Below, in pieces: positions 40,341-52,200 of a DNA stretch of 64,000 nt. The stretch's first letter is position 1, and the number at the start of each line of letters is the position of its first letter. Below the pieces are notes generated by a model. The model was not told where the DNA came from, ran no database searches, and was given only the letters and a program-made list of their open reading frames with translations. The stretch lies in NCBI GenBank assembly GCA_963920635.1, contig OY987307.1:6076001-6140000 (forward strand), read 5' to 3'. This DNA comes from Pseudeuparius sepicola. Its lineage: Eukaryota > Arthropoda > Insecta > Coleoptera > Anthribidae. Both the position numbers and the translations under genes were made by a program.

Positions 40341-41477
40341 TATAGTGTAAGCAGAGCCATGACCAATCTGGCAACTTCACAAGAGAAGTGGTGGGGGTGT
40401 CAACCCAATCTTCTAGAATTTGAGACATTGCTTGCTAATTTTCTTACATTAAAATCTAGCATAAAATAGACTGACAACTTTATTTTCCAAATAAATATCG
40501 ACTTTATTAAGTCGAGTTTCAGTCATGAACTGCCTTAACCCAGTCTGAAATATACAGGGTGATCATTTAAGTGTGCAACATATGAGACATTTTTTTATTA
40601 ATTGTACAATCAAAATATAGACATTGCCGAAAGTTGATGCATGTTCAGTAACATATAGATGCACTTAGAATAATTGTAAGTTAAACAGCATACAGGGCAG
40701 GTCAAAAATGTAAAAAAGCAAAACGTTTTTAAGAAAAGTTGTTTAGAATTAAAAGCTATACCTAAATACCAAAACATAACTGTCTAAGGAAAAAAATTTC
40801 AACTTCCTAAGAAAAAATTTTTTTTCGTCGATAAATTTCCAGTTTCTTAATAAACATTTAAAATAAAAATTTTGCATCTTACATCTTGAGAGTTTTAATA
40901 TACACATTATTACTAATGTTTTATCATTTTCATAAGAATTTTTGCGAAATTTTAAAGTTTTCTTTAAGGAGCTTCAGTGGCGTCGTTTTCCATAGTACTT
41001 GAGTGAATGCTATCCTAGTTATTTCGCGAAAAAGTCAACCCTAGCCGCATGTGGTTGTTTCTGGGGATAGTCCTAGTATTGTGAGGGTGAGAATTATTAT
41101 TATTATTATTATATCGTTGCAACAAACATGAAGTTTGTGATTCCCTAAAAAATTAAAAATCTAAGATAATAGGATACTTGACAATATTTTTAATTGCTCT
41201 AAATTGTACTCTGTTTACAGTAGATGCACCAACATAACACGTAATAAATGAAACAACGGCTTTTAACCCTTATTTTTTATGATAATTAAAGACAAAGTTG
41301 CACAATTTTGTTCAGACTGAAATCTACAGTTTCGTCGTTCTATTGTCCAGAACACCAAACGTGGCAACTCTGTGCCTCTCAGGAGAAACGGAACTGTAAC
41401 GTTGCCGGTACCCGTTTGCAATCATTCTGGGAACAAAGGCAAAATTGCAGTTTTCTATTCAAGTATCTTCAGCTTGC
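40341..41477. other. Intergenic repeat-derived sequence
   Basis: Apart from the inverted repeat at 40555, the part at about 40985-41110 (GAATGCTATCCTAGTTATTT and a following ATT run) recurs at about 46160-46330 inside intron 1 of the spliced gene. No gene is supported. Confidence 0.5.
40555..40800 (-). repeat. Dispersed repeat, inverted copy
   Basis: The segment starting ACAGGGTGATCATTTAAGTG is the reverse complement of sequences at about 42640-42880 and 43330-43590. The shared ends read CAGGGTGATCATTTAAG-like, a typical transposon terminus. Confidence 0.65.
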
Positions 41478-42558
41478 CTATGAATATCTGTTACTTAATG
41501 TATTGAAACCTTTGAGCTTTAACTAACGCAATTGCACATGCAAATTTTGTCACATAAAGACTTTTTATTACGAATATGTTCCGTATATTGACTCCTCTAT
41601 ATCAAAATGGTGTTTGTTTAAACTGCACACGCTGGAAACTATATCCTTCATCTCTGCCACGTAACAATTTAGTTAAAATATGTGAATACGGAACATACTA
41701 TAAATATTCAGGTACCAATAATGGGGGAAATATTCGCGTATTTGGCAATGGTACCCGCCCACCTAAGCATCTAACCATATTCATATATCCACATGTCATC
41801 TAACACGTATGGTTTTCTGATCGGCAGATGACATCCCATGATTCCAACTGTCATTCCGTATCTCGCTAAATCAAAATAGTAGATAATATCTGTGCCATTT
41901 ATTATAGTTTGTTATTGATATTTACTATTATATATTGTTTGCGGACACTAGGTTGTTAGATGTGTAAGGTAAGGTATCATGGACATATGGACCCTGAAAG
42001 GACAATCCGTAATACGTTGTAGTAATAATACAGTATTAAGAGTTATTAATAAAGAGAGAACCTCGGTCTAGGGACCATCTTGAAGGCGCGTTTATGAAAA
42101 CGCCATAGTGCTTAGAAATAATGAGCTCGAATTCCGGACCTTAGGCCCAACCTAGCCCAAAAAATTTACAGAAAAACGATTGAATAAGTATTAACGAAAA
42201 AACCCTTCTTGACTAAAATTGTCGATGGAGGAAGGAATCAATCAACGCTAAAAGTGGTTTGACGGGGCATCATAAGTCTGGGAGTTTGAGGTTAGAATTT
42301 TGAAATTCAAACTTTCCTTGCAACTTTCACTGCCGAATAAGGTTATGTCTCAGAACACTTCAGTGGTATCGCTATGTTGTCAAATTGCCGTTATAAAACA
42401 CTTGTGACGTCATAAGTGCTTTCCCTCCAAACTTCGAAGAAAGTCTAATAACTTGCTAATTACGTAAATATATATTTTTTTAAATAATCGTAGGGTCTTA
42501 GGCAAGTGTCCAGGAATTTTTTTATCAAGTTTGCAAAATTTCGTCAAGTACCCCATTT
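41478..42558 (+). repeat. ~1-kb dispersed repeat (copy 1)
   Basis: From TATGAATATCTGTTACTTAA to CGTCAAGTACCCC this is the imperfect reverse complement of 57303-58305. Landmarks shared by both include AAGACTTTTTATTACGAATA, CACGCTGGAAACTATATCC and GACAACATAGC-like strings. It holds only short ORFs that differ between copies, so it is not coding. Confidence 0.8.
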
Positions 42559-42559
42559 T

Positions 42560-43680
42560 ACAAATATGCGTGAATTTGAACAAAGTTATGCGAAATTGAT
42601 ATATTATTAGGAGGTAATGTTTTGGTATTTAGGCATAACTTTTAATTCTATACAACTTTTCTTTTTAACATTTTACTGAATTTTCTGAAATAAGGGTACT
42701 TTACTCTTGTACGATTTTTATATTTTTTGACCTACCCTGTATGCTGTTTGACTTCCGTCCATTCTAAGTGCGTCTAATATGATTATCAAACATGCACCAA
42801 CTTCCGGGAATATTTGTATTTTCGTTGTACAATTAATAAAAAAAAATCCCATATGTTGCTCAAATGATCACACTGTATACAATATTAGCAGTATTTTTAA
42901 TATCTATAGCAAGGGAATTATATAGAGCCGGAGCTACATAACGCCACCTGTATTTCTGTTAAACATTGGTTATATCGACTTAGCCAAAAGGCATTCGCAC
43001 TCCCTCTACGGGGAACATTCACTCAGATCCCGGGCATCCCGGATACCAAAAGGATCTGGCTCGGACGAGACCCTTGCCATGTTATCGGGCCCTAGGTGAC
43101 ATTGATGTTCTTGGACGATCCTGCATTCCCCATGAATTTCCTGACGGTTCGGGCTGTCGCATACATTGGTTATTATTATTATCATTATCATTATTACTAT
43201 TATTATTATTATATCCTTGCAACAAACATGAAGTTTGTGATTCCCTAAAAAATCTAATTTTACAAATATGCTTGAATTTGAACAAAGTTATGCGAAATTG
43301 ATATATTATTAGGAGGTTATGTTTTGGTATTTAGGCATAACTTTTAATTCTAGACAACTTTTCTTAATAACATTTTGATGAATTTTCTGAAATAAGGGTA
43401 CTTTACTCCTGCACAATTTTTATATTTTTTTACCTACCCTGTATGCTGTTTGACTTGCGTCCATTCTAAGTGCGCCTAATATGATTATCAAACATGCACC
43501 AACTTCCGGGAATATTTGTATTTTCGTTGTGCAATAAATAAAAAAATCCCATATGTTGCTCAAATGATCACACTGTATACAATATTAGCAGTATTTTTAA
43601 TATCTATAGAAAGGGAATTATATAGAGCTGGAACTACATAACATCACCTGTATTTCTGTCAAACATTGGTTATCTGGAGT
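42560..43680. repeat. ~420-bp direct duplication flanking a retrotransposon tail
   Basis: Bases about 42558-42980 (TTTTACAAATATGCGTGAAT to AACATTGGTTAT) recur at about 43257-43673 with few differences. Between the two copies lie a Dong/R4-like 3' tail and an ATT microsatellite. Confidence 0.75.
42974..43162 (-). mobile_element. 5'-truncated Dong/R4-like non-LTR copy
   Basis: 189 bp nearly identical to the 3' end of the large element at 61190-61380 (CTTAGCCAAAAGGCATTCGC onward). ACATTGGTTAT at 42963-42973 and 43163-43173 is an 11-bp target duplication. An ATT-rich microsatellite follows the right copy. Extreme 5' truncation with a duplication is the mark of target-primed reverse transcription. 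Confidence 0.85.
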
Positions 43681-44587
43681 ATCCCGATGCTAATTTGTAG
43701 GTATCAATTTCTAACGATTTTCTGATCTGTAATTTCATTACATTATGTCCACACACCCTCGTATCAGTGACTATAGAAAGGATTCTAGTCAGTGCTCGTA
43801 TTTACCATAATTCTCGGCTTCGTAGCGTTTCGTTACTAGCAGAGTACTCTAGCGGATATTTTCAGTACTCCCACGTCGCTACGTAGGTTATCGATCGACG
43901 CATAGGATCGCGATAAAGCGTCCCTTAGTTTCAGTCTAGCGACACCGTCACACGACTGGATGTTGTCATTATCGATCGTATGCGTTTCACTTCCCTAGCG
44001 GTTAGTTGTCTATATATAGAATCAGTGGCGGACCTATGCATAAGAAAAATATTATCTGAATTGAGAATTTTATTACTTAGAGAGTTTTATTTTAAGTTTA
44101 AGTATCTTTTTGTTATATTGGAGTTTTTTATTTTGTTTGCTATGGAATATTTTATGTTTTTTATAAATAATAAAAGGACTGATTCATTTAATGTATTACA
44201 TACTTAGTTAATTTTAAGTTTACTTATTTTTTGTGATTTGGAGTTGTTTTTTATATTGTTTGGAATATGAACATTTTTTTATAAAAACTGATTCATCGTT
44301 ATGGCAGAAGATTACAATTTTCGAATGTCTCCTAATGTTCATATTATCTTTGAGGAGAGGGGGAACTTTTTACTTTTTGCTTATGACTCAAGGTACTCAA
44401 ACACCGCCACTAGAACACTATTTTATGTTTGTTGTGCACTTTGTATGTTTTCTTTTTAGCAAATTAGTTTTTTAATTTTATTAAACAAAATATTATAAAA
44501 TATATAAATATATACAATAATATAAAAAATATAAAATATATAAATAAATACTAAAAATAATATTTACAGGTTGTAGAACACATATTT
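43681..44587. other. Intergenic; imperfect ~120-bp duplication
   Basis: About 44090-44190 and 44212-44300 share TTTTAAGTTTA, TTGGAGTT, GGAATAT and ACTGATTCAT in order. Two short hydrophobic ORFs here reflect the T-rich strand and are not supported as genes. Confidence 0.4.
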
Positions 44588-45115
44588 TTATATTTTACGT
44601 CGCACAAATTCAGCGAAGAACATTAACTCCACTCGCGGGCAATGAACTGGTTTCCCACAACTCACGATGTGTCTTTCGCATTGCTTCACTTTCACACTTT
44701 CGTAGAACTTCTTTTGTTGTTGAACCAGAACGTCAAATTTGGGGCAGCCCAGAAGTTCTATATTGTAGCCTAGATGCCCGTACCCTGCTGCTTGCAGAAG
44801 ATTCTTTTCGATCTGCCCGCCCTTATAGCTGATTAGATTCTTACCAGCAGATTCACCAAGGATTTGAAGTACTGCTATCACGTTTTCCTGAGGTTCATCA
44901 GTGTCACAGTCGGAGAATCTTAAGCCATGCAAATTTTTCGTAACCCAACGAGCACTGCAGGCGTCCTTAGAGGAGAGTGAGTTATATGACCCCACACGGA
45001 AGTAGCGAGAACTGACTTGGCGCGATTTTAAATCATAGATAGCCAACTCCTTGGTAAGAAACTTTCCGTTCACTTGAAACCCGTCAGCGTCAATAATGTA
45101 TCGTATACCCGACAT
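44588..45115 (-). CDS. Exonuclease-like right-arm protein (element C)
   Basis: A 175-aa intact ORF from ATG 45115. It has YIIDADGF near the start and KELAIYDL, then a middle WVTKNLHGLRFSD, ISYKGGQIEKNLL and YNIELLGCPKFD. It ends with a Cys/His set (CERH, PVHCPRVEL..FAEFV). I recognise this as a protein widespread in arthropod mobile and viral DNA. The early D-x-D/E and the ordered acidic blocks resemble a DEDD-type 3'-5' exonuclease fold, but the assignment is tentative. A truncated copy lies at 23582 in element A. The TATA box at 45172-45179 serves it. It is transcribed away from the spliced gene at 45572. Confidence 0.6.
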   Translation of the reverse strand: MSGIRYIIDADGFQVNGKFLTKELAIYDLKSRQVSSRYFRVGSYNSLSSKDACSARWVTKNLHGLRFSDCDTDEPQENVIAVLQILGESAGKNLISYKGGQIEKNLLQAAGYGHLGYNIELLGCPKFDVLVQQQKKFYESVKVKQCERHIVSCGKPVHCPRVELMFFAEFVRRKI

Positions 45116-45171
45116 GTTATAGAAAATATGAAATTTTAATTTGGAACTAACAGTGAAAGCGTCCGGATCCC

Positions 45172-45179
45172 GCTTTTAT
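45172..45179 (-). promoter_or_regulatory. TATA box of the 44588-45115 gene
   Basis: On the minus strand it reads TATAAAAG, 57 bp upstream of ATG 45115. It forms half of a divergent promoter region (45116-45571); a CATATATAC about 90 bp before 45572 may serve the opposite gene. Confidence 0.6.
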
Positions 45180-45571
45180 ATTCTTGATCCAGTATGATAT
45201 AGTGGGAGCACCATCCCTAACATTTAAAAAACGTCGTTGATCTGGCAACGTTGCGCTTAGATATCTTGGTCTGCGGCGGCAGATGCTGTATGTTTATTGG
45301 ATGCAGTTACGAAGGGGATCTCACCCTTAACTTTATTTCTTTAAATTTGACTCTTTGACTGGTTCAGAAAAATCGTGGTGGGAGACTAGTTGGGGAATAT
45401 CTAAGACAAACAGACTGTTGATTTGGCAACGCAGATGGCATCATTGCAGGTTAATGGTAGCTCGATGCAGTGGAAAGGGTTATGCATATATACAGGGATC
45501 GTCATTTGATTATCAATTTGAACCTACAGTTTGATCAGTTTTGTGTTCTGTGCTTCAGCGTGAAAACTAAC

Positions 45572-48001
45572 ATGTCAAGTCTACACCTGACAGATGTAAG
45601 TAGAAATTTTTTTTACAAAACTTTCTTATTTTTAATAAATTGAAACTATTGAATTTAACTTTTGTATCGCCTTTGCAATTTATTACAGTACCTTCATACT
45701 TTCTATAAAAATTACATAATAACTTTTATTACAAACACTAGATCTTATTTACAGCGTCTTACAAACTCCGCGAAAACCATCGTTTTTCCATTATTTTTAG
45801 AAACTGATTTTTAAAGGAATTATTTTTCTGACAATGTGATAGTTTTAATGTTATCACTAAATTATTACTAAAAGAAGCTGTATCGACCTGAACTGTTTTA
45901 CTTGTCAGATGAAGTGAATAGTTTTAATAAAATATATCGGTTTGTTTTTATTATAAAGAGTGTTAAATTAATTTTAACAAACTTAGAAAACGATTCTGTT
46001 TGACATGGGGCTCATACTCTTTGATGAGATTATAGTTTTAAGGTCTTAGCTTTTTGTTTTAGGAAAAATGAATTTGCAGAGAGTTACTTTGCAAATTTGA
46101 ATGATTGAGAACCATTTCCGTTTACTTAAAAAATTAACAGGTGTAGTTCTGGAATTACTACGGTTTTCTAGAGTTTTCAGTAGTACTTGAGCGAATGCTA
46201 TCCTAGTTCTATCGGGAAAAAAGTCGCAAATGATAACGAAGACAAAATAATAGTAATTGTTTCCGCACAAGCGCTTCTGCCATACTCCTAGTTTGAAGCA
46301 TTGCGAGGGAGAGAATTATTATTATTTATATTTTAAAACTGAATCTATTACTCTCACACTGTTGCTTTACTCGATGTATCATACCAAAATTTGTTATCAA
46401 TATCTTTTGTAGTTTTTAGAATTAAAAAATCAATAATTTTAACATGTAAAAAACAAAGTTTATTTAAAAAGAATCTCTCAAGGTGATGTAATTTCTGAAT
46501 CCCCCTGTATGAGTATATGTCTAGACACATTTTTTTGTTCACTGTTGTTTATAGCTTGCGATCCGTGGGAAGATCTCCCCCAAAATATTATATGTGTCCG
46601 ACAAAAGCTGGATTCATATGGGATTGTTTTTTATTTTTGGGCTAAGATGAAATTACTCTGGGGTGATCATCTCCGCTTCAAAAAGATTTGAAATCATTAA
46701 ACGTTGTGATGTTAACATACCTGTCAAAACGACATTTAATTAAATAATGATCAAAACGCGCTTTATTTGTGATTTTATCGAAAAAAGTTATTTGAAAATG
46801 TTGAAATTTTACCCCTATGTGCAGACAAAAATTCTGACAATGATAAATTTTTAAAAAAATATAGTGGTCGGCAGAAAGTTTGAAAACTTTTTTATTATTA
46901 ATTTCTGAGAAAATTTTATTCTCGATAAAAGTTGAGGCAACATTTCAAACTCAAAACGCCCACATCAAAATTTAAATATTTCGGATACGAGGTAGATTCA
47001 ATATGTCAAAATAAGTACCCTTATTTTTAAAATACGGTCAAAAGTTACTTACAAAAGTTGTTTGGAATCAAAGGCTGATGTCAGATTTAAAGTCATAGCC
47101 ACCTAGTCAAAAAAAGAAACTTTTTGTATTTTTTCAACTACCCTGTGCATTACAAAATACTGCAAATGTAACTTATCACCGGATAACAAATTTAAATTAA
47201 TCTAAATCAGAGTTTAAAAATATTAAATTTTTGCAACTTTGTGCCGGTCCCTGTATAAAACTAATAATTTTTTTTGTGTGCCATATTTGACTTTAGAACT
47301 CAACTAACATGGTTCCAACTTTTTTACTGTCTCTGTACGCTGTACGTCTAGAGCCGACTCTGTTGTATAAAATTTGAACTTTTTAAAATATATTAGATTG
47401 GTTAAAAATAAAGTATTATAAATTATTTTTTAATTTCAGCCAACTGACGCTGAAATTGAAGAAGCTGTTTCCACAATAATGACTCCTGTAAGTTTGTGTT
47501 AATAAATAATATTGTATAAATAATATTCCCCTTGCTTTTATAGCTAACAGATATCGAAAGATTGTTTGAGCCATATGTCCCGATGCCCCTGGTGAGAGCT
47601 GAGCCGACGCTGCAAGCACAAGTCTCAGTACACTCCAAAAGCGATTCTGTAAGTTAGTTCTACAACAATGAATCACTGTTCTTCAAATTGTTTCCTTCTT
47701 ACAGTTAGATGTATCGTCAGCCTCACCACGTCCTTCCAGCTCACGAGTGGTATCACAAACAATGAAACATGAATCAGCGAAAAGACCAGGGGGCGGAAAA
47801 AATTTAAATTTATTAAATGTCCTAGGATCTAAGCCCACTTCTACGTAGGATGATGTTCGTAGCAGTCTTAGAGAATTAATTGGAGAGATGAACGCCCTGG
47901 TGGATGGACGAATTTCAAGCGTGAAAGAGGATGTGAGAAATTCAGAGCGGGAGATGAGACGATTAAGAAAAGAAATATCAGTCTGGGAAAAAAACTGGTA
48001 G
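45572..48001 (+). CDS. Spliced coiled-coil gene (element C), premature stop
   Basis: Four exons, all phase 0, can be read: 45572-45595 (ATG, 8 codons, donor GTAAGT), 47440-47487 (acceptor TTTCAG, donor GTAAGT), 47544-47648 (acceptor TATAG, donor GTAAGT) and 47705 onward (acceptor TTACAG). The frame meets TAG at 47846-47848. Without it the frame would continue 50 more codons, through a clear coiled coil (SLRELIGEMNALVDGRISSV), to TAG at 47999. Introns 2 and 3 are only about 56 bp; intron 1 is 1.84 kb and contains repeat sequence. Exon layout and C-terminal coil parallel the gene at 24153-30623 in element A. Function is unknown. It is either a pseudogene by one stop or a shorter product. Confidence 0.6.
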
Positions 48002-48645
48002 CAACAAGAGAGAGCTATCAACGAGAAAAGAAAAAAAACGAAACCTATAAGAAAGAGGCTATGGAGATGGAGAACATAAAAAGAAAACTCGCATAATAAT
48101 TATATAATGTACATATTTTAGATGTAAGTGTATTCTTTTAATTTGAAATGTTTATATTTTATTTTAAAATTAAGTTTTCTTAGCATTAAGTGTATTATGA
48201 ATATATTTTAGTTTAGTTAGTATAATATACAATAGATACGTTTCTCTCGTTTTAGGGGATGGGAAAAGAAAAATCACACTTCATATTTTCAGATTTTTAT
48301 TTCTACAGAAACATTACAGGTTCTCATTTTTTAAGAAATTTAAACACAAATTTCCACAATTTATTTCATTATAATTTTGATAAGAATTATTGTTATAAAA
48401 TACTTCTATATCACTCCCTAAATATCGAATGAGTTCCTTTGGGGGTTTCAAATTGCCAAAGCTGTCAAAATATTGACACCTTTTCCCTCTTTTGCGATAC
48501 GCCACCCAATGAGATCCGGAATTTTTCTGCACATCCAAATTTAAAATGGCCGACTCATTTTTTCTCGGTTTTTTAGGTAGTGTATCTCTCATATACACAC
48601 CTCTAAAATAAGGAATTCCGTGGGCAAACCTAATTAAATCTAGGT

Positions 48646-49218
48646 TGTAACTCTCTCTTCTCGTGTATCTGGGTGTCCGTTCCTCGAATGAAATTAATTC
48701 ACACAGGTTAAGGTATTTATTGGCACTTCCGATAACAGGTGAGTTAGTTAAATAATAATACAATAAGAGATGGCCACGATGTGAAGAACTTGCCGCGGTT
48801 CGGCCGGGCCGTAGGGCGCCGGGCAGCGAAGGGGTGTTGATCGCACTGTTCTACTGGCTCGGGTCCGGGCAGAGTTCCCAAGGGGGGAAAGCAGAGCCTG
48901 AAGCGCCGGGGCAGCAGAGGTCTCGAGTCCAGTCAATGTTCCAAGGGTGGAAGGCTGTTGACTGAAGAAGCTCGAGAGCGACTTGCTCCTTGAGGGCTGG
49001 CTGGCTCTTCTTATACCCGTCGGCGCTGGCCGGACGGATCGATGCGGGGGTGGAGTCTCGGCCGGGTCGCGTAGACGGCGGTACCGACCGGCGCGCCCTC
49101 GCGAGGGGTAGTACGGAGCGCTTTCGTACTACCCGGGGAGCGAGGAGTGGCGGCGTCCGCGCGTTGAGACACGGGCGGTCATGGTGCTGGATCCAGGAAG
49201 GTGGTTGGTTGTGTTACA
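48646..49218 (-). repeat. 3' LTR of the Gypsy element
   Basis: 573 bp; appears identical to 54060-54632. It includes the last 90 nt of the Gag-Pol ORF, whose stop is at 49129. Confidence 0.95.
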
Positions 49219-52200
49219 GTCTCCCCCTCTGGATTCTCCAGCCGTCCCGGCAGAGGATCCAGGAGATGGCTGTGGTTGCTTCCGTGGTCTTCCTCGCTTG
49301 CGGATGGGTCGCACTGGGGTCGGGGATGTGTCCCCATCGGTCCTGAGGAGTTGAAGGGCCGAGGCGTGATACTTCCCCACTGGTTGGGGAGGATCCGTTG
49401 AGGGGTCCCCTACTTCGTATGAGGTGGGTCCTACCTTCTTCAGGATGACGTAGGGTCCATCTCGTCGTGGGGCTAATTTAGACGAGAATTGAGCGGACTG
49501 TTGGCTCAACCAGTGTGTTGCTACAAGAACCTGGGTTCCAGGAGAATAGGTCGGGGTCGGGCGCCTCTTTGGGTCCGACCTGGTTTTGCGACTGTCCTGT
49601 TTACGCTCATGCCGTTCTCTAGCTTGGTTAAAGGCGTCAGCTAACCTTTGAAGGCGTGGGGTGGCTTCGGGGACAAAGTTTTCCTGCGAGACGATGGCGC
49701 GTAAGTCGCGCGTGGCATCTTGGAAAGTGTTCATCTCCCGGCCGAAGGTTAAGTAGGCTGGAGTATATCCCGTTGATTCACATAGGGCGGAATTCATGGC
49801 GAAGCGTATGGGGGCCAATCTCTGAGGCCAGGTGGCGTGATCTTGGTCCACTTGTATCGCGAGCTGAGTCTTCAGCTCCCTGTTGCGGCGCTCCACCGGA
49901 TTGGCAGCCGGGTGATATACCGGGGTCAAGTTCTGGTGAATGCCGAGACAGTGGGTGATCTTCTGTAGCACGGCACTGGTAAACTGGGGTCCATTGTCGC
50001 TGATCAGTCGTCGGGGGCACCCGAAGCGTAGTATGACTTCGTCGACTAAGGTCCAGGCGCAAGCTTGCGCTGTTGCCTTTGCTAAGGGGAATAGTTCTAC
50101 CCATCGGGACGCGGTGTCTTCCACAATTAAGACCCATCGGTACCCCTCAGCCGAGGTAGGTAAGGGTCCGAAGAGATCTATGGCCATGACTTCGAATCGC
50201 TGGCGCATTGGGGGAGTCTGAAAGAGTCCGGCTGGTTTGAGGTTCGTGGCTTTATATCGCTGGCAGGATAGGCAGTTCTGGACATACTGGGTGATCGCGC
50301 GCCTCATGCCTGGCCAATAGTATTTAGTAGCGATGCGGTGTATGGTCCGCTCTGCTCCATAGTGGCCGGCGGTTGGGGCGTCGTGGTTCTCCTGGAGGAT
50401 AACTGGCCTCATTTGTAGAGGTACCACTAGCTGGGCATCCTCCTGGTCTTGATCTTGATCGTATCTGTACAATATCCCTTGTGCGATCAGGTATCCTCGG
50501 GACGTCCAGCGGGCGACTTCCTCGTCCTCGTTGGTGGAAAAGGCGTCCATGATTTTGCGTAATTCGGGGTCCTTAAGTTGTTCGTCTCGGAGCTCTCGTG
50601 GGCTCTGGGACGGGATATCAACCGTTAAGGTGCAAACGTCACATGGGGATGTGATCTCCTGGCAGGGGGGCCGTGATAGCAGGTCCGCGACGACGTTGGC
50701 TTTTCCGGGTATGTGCTTGATTCTGAGGTCGTAGGGTTGCAACTGCAGTGACCATCTTGCCAGTCGTCCTGAGGGGGATTTGAGGGTCATTAGCCACTTG
50801 AGGGCCTGGTGGTCCGTGATGACGATCACGGTGCTTTCCTCGATGTATCCCCGGAATTTGTGGATAGACCATACGATCGCTAGGGCCTCCCTCTCGGTAG
50901 TGGTGTAGTTCCTCTCGGCGGGAGTAAGCAACCTACTAGCATATTCTATAGGGTGGTCTTGAGGGGCCTCCCCCTGTAGTAGAACCGCTCCGATGGCGTA
51001 GCCACTAGCATCTGTCCGTAGAGTAAAAGGTTCGCTGGTGTTAGCCTGTCTCAGTATGGGTTCGGTGGTGAGAACCGTTTTCAGCTGGCGGTAGGCCTTC
51101 TCTTCGTCTTCACCCCATTGCCATGGAGCGTTTTTCCTCGTTAACCTGGTGAGGGGTCTGGCTACGTCGGCAAAGTGGGGTATGAATCTGCGGAACCAGG
51201 AGCAAGTCTGTACGAAGGATAACAGTTGCCTCAGGTTCCTTGGTGGGGCCATGTTCTGGATGGCCTCTACCTTGGAGGGGTCCGGTCGGATTCCGTCGAG
51301 CGTCAGCAGGTGACCTAGGTATTTGATCTGGCTGCAGCAGAAATGGCATTTTTGTCGGTTTAGTCTGAAGCGGAACCGGCGTAAGCGGTCAAAGACGCTT
51401 CTCAGTTCCGTTAAATGTCCCGAGAAACTTGCCGACAGTAGGATCAGGTCGTCTAGGTACGCCAGGACTCGGATATCTCTTAGTCCGCTTTGGAAGTGAT
51501 CCATAAAGCGCTGGAACGTGGCAGGAGCGTTCCGGAGTCCGAATGGCATGCGTCGAAACCGGTACAGGCCCAGGGGGCTGATAAAAGCGGTTTTGTCGCG
51601 GTCCTCGGCTCGGACGGGGATCTGCCAGTACCCGGCGCGCAGGTCCAAAGTGGTCATGTATGGAGTGCAGTTTGCGGCGTGTAGGAGGTCGTCGATTCGG
51701 GGAAGCGGGTAGACGTCCGGCTTCGTGACTGCATTTAGTTTCCGGTAATCGATGCATACCCGGGTGGAGCCGTCAGGCTTGGGGACCAATACTACCGGCG
51801 AGGCCCAGGCGGATTCGCATTCCTCTATCACTCCTTGGGCTAGCATTTCCTGGATTTGATGTCGCAGAACTTCCTTTTTCTGGGGCGAGAGACGGTACGG
51901 AGGACTGGCCACGGGCGGCGCGTCACCTGTTTCAATGGTGTGCTCTATTAGCGGAGTGGGGTCTCCTTGATCTTTGAAAAGATCCTGGGATTCGCGTAGC
52001 AGTGCTTGTAGAAGGTCCCGTTGCTCCTCTTGGAGGTGGGAGGCTTCGTCTAGCCTGAGTTCCACATCCAGGGAGGCCAGGTCGAGGGTGTTCGTCAAGC
52101 GGGCTACCCGACGTTCTTCTAATGTTGGAATCTGTGCTGGCGGACTCGGACCCTGATAGCTGTGTACGGCCCACCAAGCGCTGCGGCGCAAGTGAGGTAT

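Noticed and set aside
41308..41803. Two short plus-strand ORFs
   Set aside because: They fall wholly or largely in the dispersed 1-kb repeat region and are not conserved in its other copy.
43980..44475. Two hydrophobic ORFs
   Set aside because: T-rich sequence readily gives Phe/Leu/Ile runs; no homologue or promoter is seen.
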